A stretch of DNA of 64,000 bases from Flavobacterium fluviale (GCF_003312915.1 NZ_CP030261.1:3472001-3536000), one strand, 5' to 3'. Positions 17,277-26,213 are shown, numbered from the stretch's first letter. Made by a program: numbers and translations. The notes: a model not told the origin generated them from the letters alone.

Positions 17277-18194
17277 ATGTCTAAAAAAGCACTTTATCTA
17301 TTAGGCATTGCAATAACCATTATTTTAGGAACATATTTGTACCTGAAATTTTGCTGCAACTGCTCAGACAAAATACAAACGGATGATACTCCTAAAACCG
17401 CTGCAACTGCTGTTCAGGAGCCTAACATTGTTCCGTTCGTATTAAATGGTTCCGGAATTGAATATCGCACAAATGATAATTTCAAGTTCCTTAAAAACAG
17501 CGCAATTTTAATAATGCCTGTGAGTGATTCGCTTATAGCTGGAATTCAAAAATTGAAAACATTTTTGACATCAAATCCAAAGCAGCAAATAACGATTACT
17601 GGTTACGCTTTATCGGATGAAAAAAACACTACAACTTTTGAGAATCTTGGTCTGGCAAGAGCAAATGATGTAAAAAATTATTTTGTTTCGGAAGGATTAT
17701 CTGAAAAACAATTTATTACTAAAGGAGAAATAATTGAACAATGGAAAATGAGCGCAGATACGCTTTTAGGACCAGCAGATTATATTTTTAATGCTATTGA
17801 TTCAACTTCAACAGCAGTGCCAGATGATGAATGGAGCGCTTTAAAAGATAAAATAAACGCAGATCCATTGATCCTTCATTTTAATACAAATCAGTCAAGC
17901 CAAACTTTAAGCAGTCTTGAAAAACAAAAAATAACTGATATTATCAAATATCTCGAGCATGTAAAAGATGCCTCTGTATTAGCTGTTGGACATTCTGATA
18001 ACGTTGGAAATCGTGATTCTAATATTGCTTTAGGACAAAAAAGAGCAGACTTTTCTAAAAGCTATTTGTCTAAAAATGGAATCGATCAGGCTAGGATTGA
18101 AACGCAGTCTAAAGGCCCCGACGAACCCATTGGAGACAATAATACTTCAGAAGGAAAAGCTTCGAATAGAAGAACAGTAATTACAATTAAATAA
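17277..18194 (+). CDS. OmpA-family peptidoglycan-binding protein with two OmpA-like halves
   Basis: 305 residues. An N-terminal hydrophobic segment (about 5-25, ending in FCCNCSD) acts as an anchor or signal. Two OmpA-C-like regions follow, about 75-145 (ITGYALSDEKN, LGLARANDVKNYFVSEGLS) and 195-305 (LAVGHSDNVGNRDSN, LGQKRADFSKSYLSKNGID, ASNRRTVITI). The second has the full peptidoglycan-binding pattern including NRR. The protein probably links the envelope to peptidoglycan. The next gene, 13 bp downstream, is likely co-transcribed. Confidence 0.82.
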   Translation: MSKKALYLLGIAITIILGTYLYLKFCCNCSDKIQTDDTPKTAATAVQEPNIVPFVLNGSGIEYRTNDNFKFLKNSAILIMPVSDSLIAGIQKLKTFLTSNPKQQITITGYALSDEKNTTTFENLGLARANDVKNYFVSEGLSEKQFITKGEIIEQWKMSADTLLGPADYIFNAIDSTSTAVPDDEWSALKDKINADPLILHFNTNQSSQTLSSLEKQKITDIIKYLEHVKDASVLAVGHSDNVGNRDSNIALGQKRADFSKSYLSKNGIDQARIETQSKGPDEPIGDNNTSEGKASNRRTVITIK

Positions 18195-18207
18195 TTAATC
18201 AAAACAT

Positions 18208-18759
18208 ATGATCATGAATATACCTTGTATCTTAATACCTGTGCTAGTGGGATTAATCTGTGGGATTTTAGGTTACCTGCTTGGGAAAATGAACTCAAAA
18301 AATGATGATTCTCTAACTTCATCACTTCAAGCTGATTTGGATGCCTGCCAAGCTAATACTAAAAATTTGAATGCACGTATTGCAATACTAGAAGCTGATT
18401 TAGAGGCAAAATCTAAAATAACACCTCAGTCATTTACAACAACGGCTTCTTCTTCTATTGCTTTTGATAGTGCGGGAGCAGCAAATTTCCTTGGCAGGAA
18501 AATAAAAGAAAACGATTTAAAAATCGTCGAGGGAATTGGTCCTAAAATAGAGGCTTTGTTAAATAATTCCGGAATAAATTCTTGGTATGATTTATCTGAG
18601 GCATCAATAGAAAAATTAAAATCTATTTTAGATGCCGGAGGAGAAAATTATGCCATACACAATCCGAGCACTTGGCCAAAGCAGGCGTTATTGGCTTATC
18701 AAGGAAAATGGCAAGAATTGAAAGACTGGCAGCAGAATCTTTTAGGCGGGAAAGAGTGA
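18208..18759 (+). CDS. Membrane-anchored protein with helix-hairpin-helix-like tail
   Basis: 183 residues; the ATG at 18214 would be an equally good start. One N-terminal membrane helix (IPVLVGLICGILGYLLG), a coiled-coil stretch (about 35-70), then a compact C-terminal domain with LKIVEGIGPKIEALLNNSGI, a helix-hairpin-helix motif of the kind seen in DUF4332 and other membrane-linked flavobacterial proteins. No enzymatic residues visible. Pairs with the OmpA protein, so an envelope scaffold role is possible. Confidence 0.7.
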   Translation: MIMNIPCILIPVLVGLICGILGYLLGKMNSKNDDSLTSSLQADLDACQANTKNLNARIAILEADLEAKSKITPQSFTTTASSSIAFDSAGAANFLGRKIKENDLKIVEGIGPKIEALLNNSGINSWYDLSEASIEKLKSILDAGGENYAIHNPSTWPKQALLAYQGKWQELKDWQQNLLGGKE

Positions 18760-18917
18760 AATTAGGTTTAAAGGTTCAGAGTTACAAAGGTACAAAGGTT
18801 TATTTCTTTGTGCCTTTTAACTTTTTTCTATAAAGAAAGAGTGAAATTAGGCTCAAAGGAACAAAGTTGCAAAGGTACAGAGGATGAAAACTTTCCAACT
18901 TTGCCGCTTTGAACCTT
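18750..18917. repeat. Duplicated tail and AAAGGTTC-rich repeat tract
   Basis: The segment GAAAGAGTGAAATTAGG, which includes the last codons and stop of the preceding gene, recurs at 18835, 85 bp downstream. Each copy is followed by words such as GTTGCAAAGGTACAGAGG and GTTACAAAGGTACAAAGG. The AAAGGTTC words match the repeats near 38400 and 54480. Non-coding. Confidence 0.5.
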
Positions 18918-18918
18918 T

Positions 18919-19965
18919 CTAAAGATTTTCTAAAAAAGAAGATTGCCATTCTTTAGTGGTATTGTACCACAACTGACCGTTTTTAACTTCAAGCGGACAA
19001 TCTATATTATTAGTATATAATGCTCCTGTTCCTAAACCTTGCGGCATTTTTGAATTCTGAGTAAATGTCCATTGTGCAATGGCATTAAGTCCAATATTGC
19101 TTTCTAACGCCGAAGTAATCCACCAGCCGATATTATATTTATCTGCCAATGAAATCCATTCTTGCGTACCTTTAAATCCGCCGATAAAACTTGGTTTTAA
19201 AATAATGTACTGAGGTTTGATTTCTTGCAGTAATTTTTCTTTTTCTTCAAATGAAAATATACCAATAAGTTCCTCATCTAAAGCTATGGGAAACGGCGTT
19301 TCTTTGCAGAGCTTTTTCATTTCGACAATGTTACCTTTTTTAATTGGCTGCTCAATACTATGAAGCTGAAATTTTTTTAATTGATTGAGTTTATCTAAAG
19401 CTTCTATAGAACTAAAAGCTCCGTTAGCATCAACGCGAATTTCAATTTCTTCAGGAGAAAAATGACTTCTAATAAATTGCAATAATTCTAATTCTTTTTC
19501 AAAATCAATTGCTCCTATTTTTAATTTAATGCAATTAAAACCATCGGCTAATTTTTCTTCAATTTGCTGCTTCATAAAAGAAGATTCTCCCATCCAGACT
19601 AATCCGTTTATTGTAATAGAACTTTTGTTACGCGTAAAATCTGATGGAAATAAAATGTATGGATTTTCACTTTTTAAGGATTGAAATGCCATTTCTATTC
19701 CGAATTGGATAGATGGAAATTCTAGCAATGCTTCCCAAAGTTTATTCTCTCCTAAATGAATATTTTCGCATGCCCATTTCAGTTTTTCTTCATAATCATC
19801 ACGATCATCAGCACTCAAGCCTCGAAGAATTCCGCACTCACCTATTCCTTTTTTTCCATTTTCTTCCAAAATTATAAACCAGGTTTCTTTTTCGGTCATA
19901 ATACCTCTCGAAGTTCCTGAAGGTCTTTTAAAATCTAATAAATATTTGTGGTAAGAAGCTTTCAA
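18919..19965 (-). CDS. menC: o-Succinylbenzoate synthase
   Basis: 348 residues, enolase superfamily. It dehydrates SHCHC to o-succinylbenzoate in menaquinone synthesis. Seen in order: FNCIKLKIG (acid/base Lys pair), IRVDANGAF, SIEQPIK and ALDEELIG (the three metal-binding acids D, E, D), and IILKPSFIGG (second catalytic Lys). Cytosolic. It ends a minus-strand run behind the TPR protein (16-bp gap) and downstream of menA and menB. A C-terminal extension after ALYTNNID is short and typical. Confidence 0.92.
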   Translation of the reverse strand: MKASYHKYLLDFKRPSGTSRGIMTEKETWFIILEENGKKGIGECGILRGLSADDRDDYEEKLKWACENIHLGENKLWEALLEFPSIQFGIEMAFQSLKSENPYILFPSDFTRNKSSITINGLVWMGESSFMKQQIEEKLADGFNCIKLKIGAIDFEKELELLQFIRSHFSPEEIEIRVDANGAFSSIEALDKLNQLKKFQLHSIEQPIKKGNIVEMKKLCKETPFPIALDEELIGIFSFEEKEKLLQEIKPQYIILKPSFIGGFKGTQEWISLADKYNIGWWITSALESNIGLNAIAQWTFTQNSKMPQGLGTGALYTNNIDCPLEVKNGQLWYNTTKEWQSSFLENL

Positions 19966-19981
19966 ATGAATTGTATTTATC

Positions 19982-21217
19982 TTAATTATAAAGTTTTAGC
20001 ACTTTTTCAAAATCCTTAGACGGCAGTCCGGCTTTTTCAAAAGCAGCAAAATCGAGCTTAGTTTTGGCAACCCAGCTAAGGCTGTCAGTTACATTTTGAG
20101 TTTGGTATTTTTTATAAATAGCTTTTGCCTCACTATATTCATTTGTAATTAAGTAAGTGTGTGCCAAGTTTAATTTTACCAATAGTTCTGTGTCGTCCAG
20201 CTTTTCACCTTCCTGAAGTGCTTTTAAAGCTTTTGCATATTGTTTGGTCAAAATATAGCAGTAACCTAAAGAACTGTAATCTAATGCAGTTGCCTTTCCT
20301 TCGCTGATTATTGTATTTAATTTCGGAATTGCTTCATTATATTTTTGCAGTTTTATTAACGAAGACGCTTGTATTCTTAAATCGTTAAAGACATTTTTAG
20401 AAATATCTGCATCTTTATAACATGCACTTCCAAAATCTTTATAAACCTTTGTTTTTTCAACTGCCAATAACTTCTGAAATTCATCATAGCGATATTGTTT
20501 CATGATTTTATTCAAAATGCAAACACAAAAATCATCTGAGTTGGCCATTTTTTGCGCTATCGTAGAAGTTTTACACAAACTGATGATTTCGTTTTTATTG
20601 TCTTGATTCCAGCCGCGGTTTAATTTGGTATCAACCCAAGGCACAACTTCTAAAACCACTTTCTGACTTAAGATCCAATTTTTGCTTTCGAAACCAAAAA
20701 AAATTGCACCTGTATTTTGTTTTAAGCAAGAAGATTTATCTAAAGAAAGTCTTTTGGCATCTTTACTGACTGGCTCTGCTTGAGAATAACACGCTTTGTC
20801 TATTTTACCATCGGCAACATATTTTTTTGCGTTTTCATTTGAAGTGAAAATCGAATAAGTACATTCATCATCTCCTGAAATTTTCGACATCAAAAAAACT
20901 GCTCCTGCAGATCCTTGGCTTACACCTGTTGGATCTGGAATAGCTTTCAGTAATGAAACTAAGCTATTGGCCATTTCTTGATTTTTGTCTAAAAGTGTAA
21001 TTCGGTAAACGATTTCTGTGGTTCCAACTGGTAAATCTTCTGTCGCAATAGAAATTCTATCGCGCGCAGGAACCATAATTTCTTTTGTAGTTGCTCGCTC
21101 TTTGTCCCAATAGCCTTCTTTCTGAGCGAAAGAATTAAAGGAAACTAGAATGAAAAGCGATAGAATTATTTTTTTGAAAGTTGTATTGCATGATGCTTTA
21201 ATTGCCACAGATTTCAC
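19982..21217 (-). CDS. Exported TPR-containing protein
   Basis: 411 residues. A hydrophobic signal (KKIILSLFILVSFNSFAQ) starts about residue 15; the leading MKSVAIKASCNTTF is probably read through repeat DNA at 21205-21230, and the true start may be further in. The N-terminal half is unknown. Near 215-240 is a CKTSTIAQKMANSDDFCVCI stretch, and the C-terminal third has TPR-like helices (LDYSSLGYCYILTKQYAKAL, LVKLNLAHTYLITNEYSEAK). Probably periplasmic. Its place within the menaquinone block is not explained by its sequence. Confidence 0.75.
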   Translation of the reverse strand: MKSVAIKASCNTTFKKIILSLFILVSFNSFAQKEGYWDKERATTKEIMVPARDRISIATEDLPVGTTEIVYRITLLDKNQEMANSLVSLLKAIPDPTGVSQGSAGAVFLMSKISGDDECTYSIFTSNENAKKYVADGKIDKACYSQAEPVSKDAKRLSLDKSSCLKQNTGAIFFGFESKNWILSQKVVLEVVPWVDTKLNRGWNQDNKNEIISLCKTSTIAQKMANSDDFCVCILNKIMKQYRYDEFQKLLAVEKTKVYKDFGSACYKDADISKNVFNDLRIQASSLIKLQKYNEAIPKLNTIISEGKATALDYSSLGYCYILTKQYAKALKALQEGEKLDDTELLVKLNLAHTYLITNEYSEAKAIYKKYQTQNVTDSLSWVAKTKLDFAAFEKAGLPSKDFEKVLKLYN

Positions 21218-21235
21218 AGATTAAAATGATTTTTA
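21205..21235. repeat. GCCACAGATTT repeat at a gene start
   Basis: GCCACAGATTTCACAGATTA overlaps the first codons of the TPR gene. Words of this type recur at 13935. It makes the annotated start uncertain. Confidence 0.35.
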
Positions 21236-21326
21236 CTTTAAAAAACTTCTCAATATAAATAACATAGATTATGCCAAATAACTTTTTTATGGAAATGAGT
21301 GACTTAGCCCTGATATAAGAACTATT

Positions 21327-21362
21327 TTTTGAGGGTTCCAATTAGTATTAGAACCCTCAAAA
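21327..21362. terminator. Perfect 12-bp hairpin after the metallo-hydrolase gene
   Basis: Arms TTTTGAGGGTTC and GAACCCTCAAAA with a 12-nt loop, 15 bp past the stop. There is no U-tract on either strand, so termination is possible but not certain. Confidence 0.5.
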
Positions 21363-21376
21363 GATATAGTGAATTA

Positions 21377-22054
21377 TTATAATTCTATAGATTCACCAAT
21401 TTGTAAAAGCATTAAATCCTTGCCTTTATCAAAAAACTTGCGAATAGATTCTTCGTGATTGATTTCGATATAACCAAAAGTATCAAAATGATAACCTAAA
21501 ATTTTATCGCATTCTACAAAATCTGAAGCAATAATCGCATCTTCTACGTCCATTGTAAAGTTGTTTCCGATTGGAAGAATTGCCAAATCTAATTTTGTGC
21601 GAAGCGGAATTAATTTCATATCGTAAGTTAATGCAGTATCTCCAGCGATATAAATGTTTTTATGTTCGCCTTCGATAACAAATCCTCCAGGATTTCCTCC
21701 GTAAGACCCGTCAGGAAAACTGCTGGAGTGAATAGCGTTTACATATTTCACTTTACCAAAATCGAATTTCCAGTTTCCGCCATGATTCATTGGGTGCGAA
21801 TTAAAGCCTTTTTTGGCATAATAGCTGGTAATTTCAGCATTTGAAACAATTACTGCATTTGTATTTTTTGCAATAGCTTCTACGTCTAAAACGTGGTCGC
21901 CGTGTGCGTGTGTCAGCAAGATATAATCTGCTTTAAGCGTTTTGATATCAATTGCTGCTGCCTGCGGATTTCCTGTAATAAACGGATCCACAATAATATG
22001 TTTTCCACCCACTTCTATACCTAAAGAAGCGTGTCCGTAAAATGTAATTTTCAT
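21377..22054 (-). CDS. UPF0173-type metallo-beta-lactamase-fold hydrolase
   Basis: 225 residues, the size of the UPF0173/YtkL group. Metal motif THAHGDHVLD near 49-58, a leading Asp/His (HIIVDPFITG), then H114 (AIHSSSFP), D139 (AGDTALTYD) and H204 (LGYHFDTFG). Cytosolic, probably dinuclear zinc. No substrate is known for this family. It lies 31 bp after menA on the same strand, so it is co-transcribed with menaquinone genes, which is common in flavobacteria. Confidence 0.88.
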   Translation of the reverse strand: MKITFYGHASLGIEVGGKHIIVDPFITGNPQAAAIDIKTLKADYILLTHAHGDHVLDVEAIAKNTNAVIVSNAEITSYYAKKGFNSHPMNHGGNWKFDFGKVKYVNAIHSSSFPDGSYGGNPGGFVIEGEHKNIYIAGDTALTYDMKLIPLRTKLDLAILPIGNNFTMDVEDAIIASDFVECDKILGYHFDTFGYIEINHEESIRKFFDKGKDLMLLQIGESIEL

Positions 22055-22085
22055 TTTGTTAAGTTTTAAGTTTAACGATTGTTTT

Positions 22086-23048
22086 TTATCTACCTCCTAG
22101 AAACAAGTTTACAATAATGTCTGAGATCAACGAAATCATACAAACTGTAAGCAAAATAGAAAGTAAAAATGTACTTAATGCCAGTTTTTTCAATTCTGGA
22201 TCTAATAACTTAGGATCTTGATTTTTATAAACTGTAATTAAATGTTTAGTTAATGGAATATATGCCAATAGAAATAAATATTGATCAAAATTGTAACTAC
22301 TCAAAACAGCAAAAATAACTACTGCAAGCATGGCTGTAATAATCAAAGTATAATGGTAAACTTTTGCCTTTGCAGGTCCCATTTGTACTACAATTGTATT
22401 TTTACCAACTTTTTTGTCTGATTCTTGATCACGCATATTATTAAGGTTTAAAACCCCTACGCTCAATAAACCAATTGCTACGGCAGGAAGAATTAAAAGT
22501 GGATCGACTTCTTTTGCATACAAAAAGTTTACGCCTAAAGTACTTACCAATCCGAAGAAAATAAATACAAATAGATCTCCAAAACCTCTATATCCGTAAG
22601 CAGAATTACCCACAGTGTAGCGAATTGCAGAAGCTATCGCAGCAATACCTAATAATAGAAAGAAAATCGAATATCCAAAATTATCACTTCCGAAAGCGAA
22701 ATAAATCAATATCACTGCTGATAATAAAGTCAGTAATGATGTAATAATAATGGCTTTTTTCATCGCTTGAGGGGTAATTACACCACTCTGAATAGCGCGC
22801 TTCGGTCCAATTCGATCCTCATTATCAGTGCCTTTTACTCCATCACCATAATCATTTGCAAAATTTGATAAAACCTGCAATCCTAGAGTTGTCAAAAGAG
22901 CAAAACCGAATACTTTCCAGCTAAAAACTTCTGTTGGAGTATTAATAGTTTCTGTTGGATTTGATAAAGCATAAATACTTCCAACTATTATTCCGGAAAC
23001 TGATAAAGGTAAGGTGCGCAGTCTTGCGGCTTCAATCCAATGTTTCAT
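22086..23048 (-). CDS. menA: 1,4-dihydroxy-2-naphthoate prenyltransferase
   Basis: 320 residues, about nine membrane helices. UbiA family: the first Asp-rich motif is NDYGDGVKGTDNEDRIGPKR (residues 67-86), the second NNMRDQESDKKVGKNT (near 203-218). It attaches the polyprenyl chain to DHNA at the inner membrane to give demethylmenaquinone. Close to menB (96-bp gap, same strand) with a hairpin-like repeat between. Start MKHWIEAARLRTLPLS is typical. Confidence 0.93.
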   Translation of the reverse strand: MKHWIEAARLRTLPLSVSGIIVGSIYALSNPTETINTPTEVFSWKVFGFALLTTLGLQVLSNFANDYGDGVKGTDNEDRIGPKRAIQSGVITPQAMKKAIIITSLLTLLSAVILIYFAFGSDNFGYSIFFLLLGIAAIASAIRYTVGNSAYGYRGFGDLFVFIFFGLVSTLGVNFLYAKEVDPLLILPAVAIGLLSVGVLNLNNMRDQESDKKVGKNTIVVQMGPAKAKVYHYTLIITAMLAVVIFAVLSSYNFDQYLFLLAYIPLTKHLITVYKNQDPKLLDPELKKLALSTFLLSILLTVCMISLISDIIVNLFLGGR

Positions 23049-23060
23049 TTATTCTTTTAG

Positions 23061-23125
23061 TTTTATTTTGTTTCACGTTTGAAGTTTCAAGTTATCCACA
23101 GAACGTGCATCATGAAACTTGAAAC
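23061..23125. repeat. GTTTCAAGTT inverted repeat between menB and menA
   Basis: GTTTCAAGTT (23084-23093) faces AACTTGAAAC (23116-23125), with a second weaker pair (GTTTCACGTT/AACGTG). It begins TTTTATTTTGTTTCA, as does the GTTTCAG tract at 55283-55341. Likely a repeat remnant inside an operon. Confidence 0.4.
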
Positions 23126-23144
23126 CTTAAACTATTTATTAATT

Positions 23145-23978
23145 TTATGGTAACCACTTATTTTCACCAAAATTTGGTTTTCTTTTTTCTAAGAATGCAT
23201 TTCTTCCTTCTTTGGCCTCTTCTGTCATATATGCTAAACGAGTTGCTTCTCCTGCAAAGACTTGCTGTCCGACCATTCCGTCATCAGTTAAGTTCATTGC
23301 AAATTTCAGCATTTTAATAGAAGTTGGTGATTTTTGAAGAATTTCCTGAGCCCATTCGTATGCAGTAGCTTCAAGTTCGTCATGCGGAATTACGGCATTA
23401 ACCATTCCCATTTCAAAAGCTTCTTGAGCAGAGTAATTTCTACCTAAAAAGAAAATTTCACGCGCTTTTTTCTGACCAACCATTTTAGCCAGATATGCTG
23501 ATCCGTAACCTCCGTCAAAGCTCGTTACGTCTGCATCTGTTTGTTTAAAAATGGCATGTTCTTTACTCGCAAGAGTCATATCGCACACTACGTGCAAACT
23601 ATGTCCGCCGCCTACAGCCCATCCTGGAACAACAGCAATAACAACTTTTGGCATAAAACGAATTAAACGCTGTACTTCAAGAATATTTAAACGATGCTGG
23701 CCGTCTTCTCCCACATATCCTTGGTGTCCGCGCGCATTTTGGTCACCTCCGCTGCAGAAAGAATAAATTCCGTCTTTTGTAGATGGTCCTTCAGCAGAAA
23801 GTAAAACAACTCCAATTGAAGTATCTTCCTGTGCATCATAAAAAGCTTGGTATAATTCTGAAGTAGTTTTAGGACGGAAAGCATTTCGAACATTTGGTCT
23901 GTTAAAAGCAATCCTCGCTACTCCATTACATTTTTTATAGGTTATATCTTCAAATTCTCTGGCTGTAATCCAATCCAT
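23145..23978 (-). CDS. menB: 1,4-dihydroxy-2-naphthoyl-CoA synthase
   Basis: 277 residues, crotonase fold. It closes the ring of o-succinylbenzoyl-CoA to DHNA-CoA. Seen: FNRPNVRNAFRPKT, the oxyanion segment SFCSGGDQNARGHQGYVG, VPGWAVGGGHSL (family GW-GGG motif), TDADVTSFDGGYGSAYLA and the C-terminal AFLEKRKPNF. Cytosolic. Upstream of menA on the minus strand. The 780-bp gap before it probably holds its promoter. Confidence 0.95.
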   Translation of the reverse strand: MDWITAREFEDITYKKCNGVARIAFNRPNVRNAFRPKTTSELYQAFYDAQEDTSIGVVLLSAEGPSTKDGIYSFCSGGDQNARGHQGYVGEDGQHRLNILEVQRLIRFMPKVVIAVVPGWAVGGGHSLHVVCDMTLASKEHAIFKQTDADVTSFDGGYGSAYLAKMVGQKKAREIFFLGRNYSAQEAFEMGMVNAVIPHDELEATAYEWAQEILQKSPTSIKMLKFAMNLTDDGMVGQQVFAGEATRLAYMTEEAKEGRNAFLEKRKPNFGENKWLP

Positions 23979-24233
23979 TTTGATTTATTTTATTTAAACA
24001 ATTATAGGGTAAAAATAAGGCATTTTTACATTTTTACCTACTCAATTCTCTTTAAGTCTTTAACGAAAAACTACTCGGAATGTTAACAATTAGCCTGAGC
24101 TTCCAAAAAATAACATTTTTTAACATTAGTTTAGAAAAATAATAATTAATTTTACACCCTAGAAATCAACGAGATACATTTTCTTTCATTGATTTCAGAT
24201 TGATTTTCTTTCACTGATTTATTAACCTAAAAA

Positions 24234-24356
24234 ATGATTTTTTTGAGAAAATTTAAAAAATTTGTCGCTCATTTTTTTACGGTTTTTAGTAACAGATCCC
24301 GAATTAATGAGCAAATGATTTATGTGTTTGTCGAAACTTCAAAAAGAAAAAAGTAA
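24234..24356 (+). CDS. Candidate 40-aa basic microprotein
   Basis: 40 codons from ATG to TAA. The peptide is basic, with a hydrophobic/aromatic middle (FVAHFFTVFSN) and Lys/Arg at both ends (MIFLRKFKKF, TSKRKK). No family recognised, and in AT-rich DNA an ORF of this length can arise by chance. No promoter match directly upstream. Confidence 0.25.
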   Translation: MIFLRKFKKFVAHFFTVFSNRSRINEQMIYVFVETSKRKK

Positions 24357-24397
24357 CACCTAAGGTTAAATGTTAGAATTGTATCTATAATTAGTAT

Positions 24398-24472
24398 ATG
24401 AATGATAACGAAAAAGAAGAAAAAAGTACTAATTCACACTTTCTAAAAGTTATTTATAAACCAATGGACTAA
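24398..24472 (+). CDS. Candidate 24-aa microprotein
   Basis: 24 codons, an acidic then neutral peptide beginning MNDNEKEEKSTNSHF. It is 41 bp after the previous small ORF on the same strand. It may be chance. Confidence 0.18.
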   Translation: MNDNEKEEKSTNSHFLKVIYKPMD

Positions 24473-24642
24473 GCCGTGAAATTATCTTTTTGCTTTTAAG
24501 ATTTTTGCATTGATTGTTTAAAAGACATACCATCAATGGGGTAATTTCTAAAATTTTTAAAGCTATTATTCTGAGATGGATTCGAATTATTTTATTTCTG
24601 TTTTTTTTTAATTACAATTTTTTTTAAAACGAGAATAAAAAG

Positions 24643-24673
24643 CGAAAGGCTGCTTGTAATGAGCAGCCTTTCG
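24643..24673 (-). terminator. Second terminator downstream of the CvfB-like gene
   Basis: Perfect 12-bp arms CGAAAGGCTGCT/AGCAGCCTTTCG with a 7-nt loop. On the minus strand a T-rich tract (CTTTTTATTC) follows. It backs up the hairpin at 24711-24757. Confidence 0.65.
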
Positions 24674-24710
24674 TGTTATAATAACATTACTTCGTAAATT
24701 CCAAAAATAA

Positions 24711-24757
24711 AAAATTCCAAATTCCAATCTAGTAGATAGATTGGAATTTGGAATTTT
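24711..24757. terminator. Perfect 21-bp hairpin, AAATTCC family
   Basis: Arms at 24711-24731 and 24737-24757, loop of 5. Core AAATTCCAAATTCC. Followed on the minus strand by TTTTTTATTTTT, so it terminates the CvfB-like gene. Related hairpins occur at 52810 and 63603. Confidence 0.7.
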
Positions 24758-24783
24758 AAAATATTGTTTTTTTTTAATAAATT

Positions 24784-25635
24784 TTAGTTTATCAAGTATA
24801 TACCGTCTTCTTTAATTTCTATTAATTTCTCTTTGTATAAAGATCCAATGGCTTTTTTAAATGACTTTTTACTCATTTTCAAAACCGTTTTAATGTCTTC
24901 TGGGTGAGAATTATCATTTAAGCGAAGGAAACCTCTGCTGGCTCTTAATTCACTTAAAACCTTCTCTGCATTAGGTTCAATACTCTCAACTCCTTGTACT
25001 TGAAGCGCCACATCAATTTTATTATCAGGACGAATATTTTTGATATAACCGCGCATTCTATCGCCGGTTCTAATTGAGTCGTCATAAACTTCGTCTTTGT
25101 ACAAAAGACCTTTATGCTGTTCGTTAATGATTACATTAATTCCCATATCTGTTATGTGAGAAACAATTAAATCAACCTCTTCTCCTTTTTCAACCGTTAA
25201 TTGGTCATTATTTAAGAATTGATTGGTTTTACTAGATGCCACCAAACGATTGGTTTGTTTGTCCATATATAAATAAACCAAATAACGTTTTCCTTTTTCC
25301 ATAGGACGGGCTTGTTCTTTAAACGGAACAAGAATATCTTTTTCCATTCCCCAATCCATAAATGCGCCCACATTATTGATATAATTTACTCTCAAAAGCG
25401 CAAATTCATTCAATAAAATATAAGGAACTAAAGTTGTTGCGACAGGTCGCTGTTCGTGATCCAAGTAAACAAAAACGATTAATTCTTCCCCAATTTCAAA
25501 CTCTTTGGGAACATATTTATTTGGAAGTAAAACATCGTGAATTCCTTCTGGATCATTTTCAGGATCACCTAAAAACAAACCAACTTTGGTATCACGTAAT
25601 ATAGTAAGTGTATTGTATTTTCCTATTTCAAGCAT
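24784..25635 (-). CDS. CvfB/YitL-like S1 RNA-binding protein
   Basis: 283 residues in tandem S1-type OB folds plus a C-terminal winged helix: the first repeat is GLFLGDPENDPEG and ILLPNKYVP, the second MDWGMEKDILVPFKEQARPM, the third DMGINVIINEQHKGLLYKDEVY, and the wHTH is VLKMSKKSFKKAIGSLYKEKLI. This is the layout of CvfB, an RNA-binding regulator described in staphylococci. Cytosolic. Its -7 box TACCTTTG is clear, and two terminators follow. Confidence 0.88.
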   Translation of the reverse strand: MLEIGKYNTLTILRDTKVGLFLGDPENDPEGIHDVLLPNKYVPKEFEIGEELIVFVYLDHEQRPVATTLVPYILLNEFALLRVNYINNVGAFMDWGMEKDILVPFKEQARPMEKGKRYLVYLYMDKQTNRLVASSKTNQFLNNDQLTVEKGEEVDLIVSHITDMGINVIINEQHKGLLYKDEVYDDSIRTGDRMRGYIKNIRPDNKIDVALQVQGVESIEPNAEKVLSELRASRGFLRLNDNSHPEDIKTVLKMSKKSFKKAIGSLYKEKLIEIKEDGIYLIN

Positions 25636-25679
25636 TTTTTTAACGTTCTAAGTTGATAAGCAACTAAGTTTATGAGCTG

Positions 25680-25687
25680 CAAAGGTA
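25680..25687 (-). promoter_or_regulatory. -7 element of the CvfB-like gene
   Basis: On the minus strand TACCTTTG, a match to TAnnTTTG, 44 bp before the ATG. No -33 TTG. Confidence 0.4.
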
Positions 25688-25780
25688 CGAAGTTTGAAAA
25701 TGGTAAATAGAAAAATGTTTTGGTTAAGTAGTAAAAACAAAAAGCGCCATATTAATGACGCTTTAATTTATTCCAGAATA

Positions 25781-26122
25781 CTATTTATAAACACTTTCTT
25801 TTTTGAAGTGCACCGTTAATAGATAGTAAACAACTGCTCTGTATTTGTGTTTGTTAGACTTACCGTATTTTTCTAATACAGCTTGAATTGCTTCCATTAA
25901 TTCTGGCCCGTCTTTTAAACCTAATTTTTTAATTAAAAAGTTGTTTTTAACTGTGTCCAATTCAGATTGCTGACTTGCGGCTACTGTTGATGAATCACTA
26001 TTATAAATAGATGGTCCACATCCAATAGTAACTTTTGTTAGTAAATCCATATTTGGAGTTACGCCGCATTTTTCTTTTAAATCTGAAGCATACTTCACAA
26101 TTAGTTCTTCTCTTTTGCTCAT
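25781..26122 (-). CDS. DUF2853-family protein
   Basis: 113 residues, helical. The pattern (KREELIVKYASDLKEKCGV, then CGPSIYNSDS, DTVKNNFLIKKLGL, KYRAVVYYLLTVHF) matches the small DUF2853 proteins of Bacteroidota and Proteobacteria. Two Cys near residues 19 and 35. Function unknown; the fold is likely a helical bundle. Cytosolic. A -7 box TAGTTTTG lies upstream (26154-26161, minus strand). Confidence 0.85.
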   Translation of the reverse strand: MSKREELIVKYASDLKEKCGVTPNMDLLTKVTIGCGPSIYNSDSSTVAASQQSELDTVKNNFLIKKLGLKDGPELMEAIQAVLEKYGKSNKHKYRAVVYYLLTVHFKKESVYK

Positions 26123-26213
26123 AATATTATGTATTGGTTATTATTTCTAAAGCCAAAACTAAAAATTATCACCAATAAAAACTAATTTTTAACAAAAATT
26201 AACTTACAAAAAA

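Larger units (their letters stand above)
23979..24642. other. Long AT-rich gap upstream of menB with two tiny ORFs
   Basis: About 660 bp. No family gene seen. The plus strand has two small ORFs (24234-24356 and 24398-24472). An 18-bp direct repeat with one mismatch (ATTTTCTTTCATTGATTT at 24178, again at 24203) precedes the first. The menB promoter should lie near 24000-24100 but I could not place it with confidence. Confidence 0.4.
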
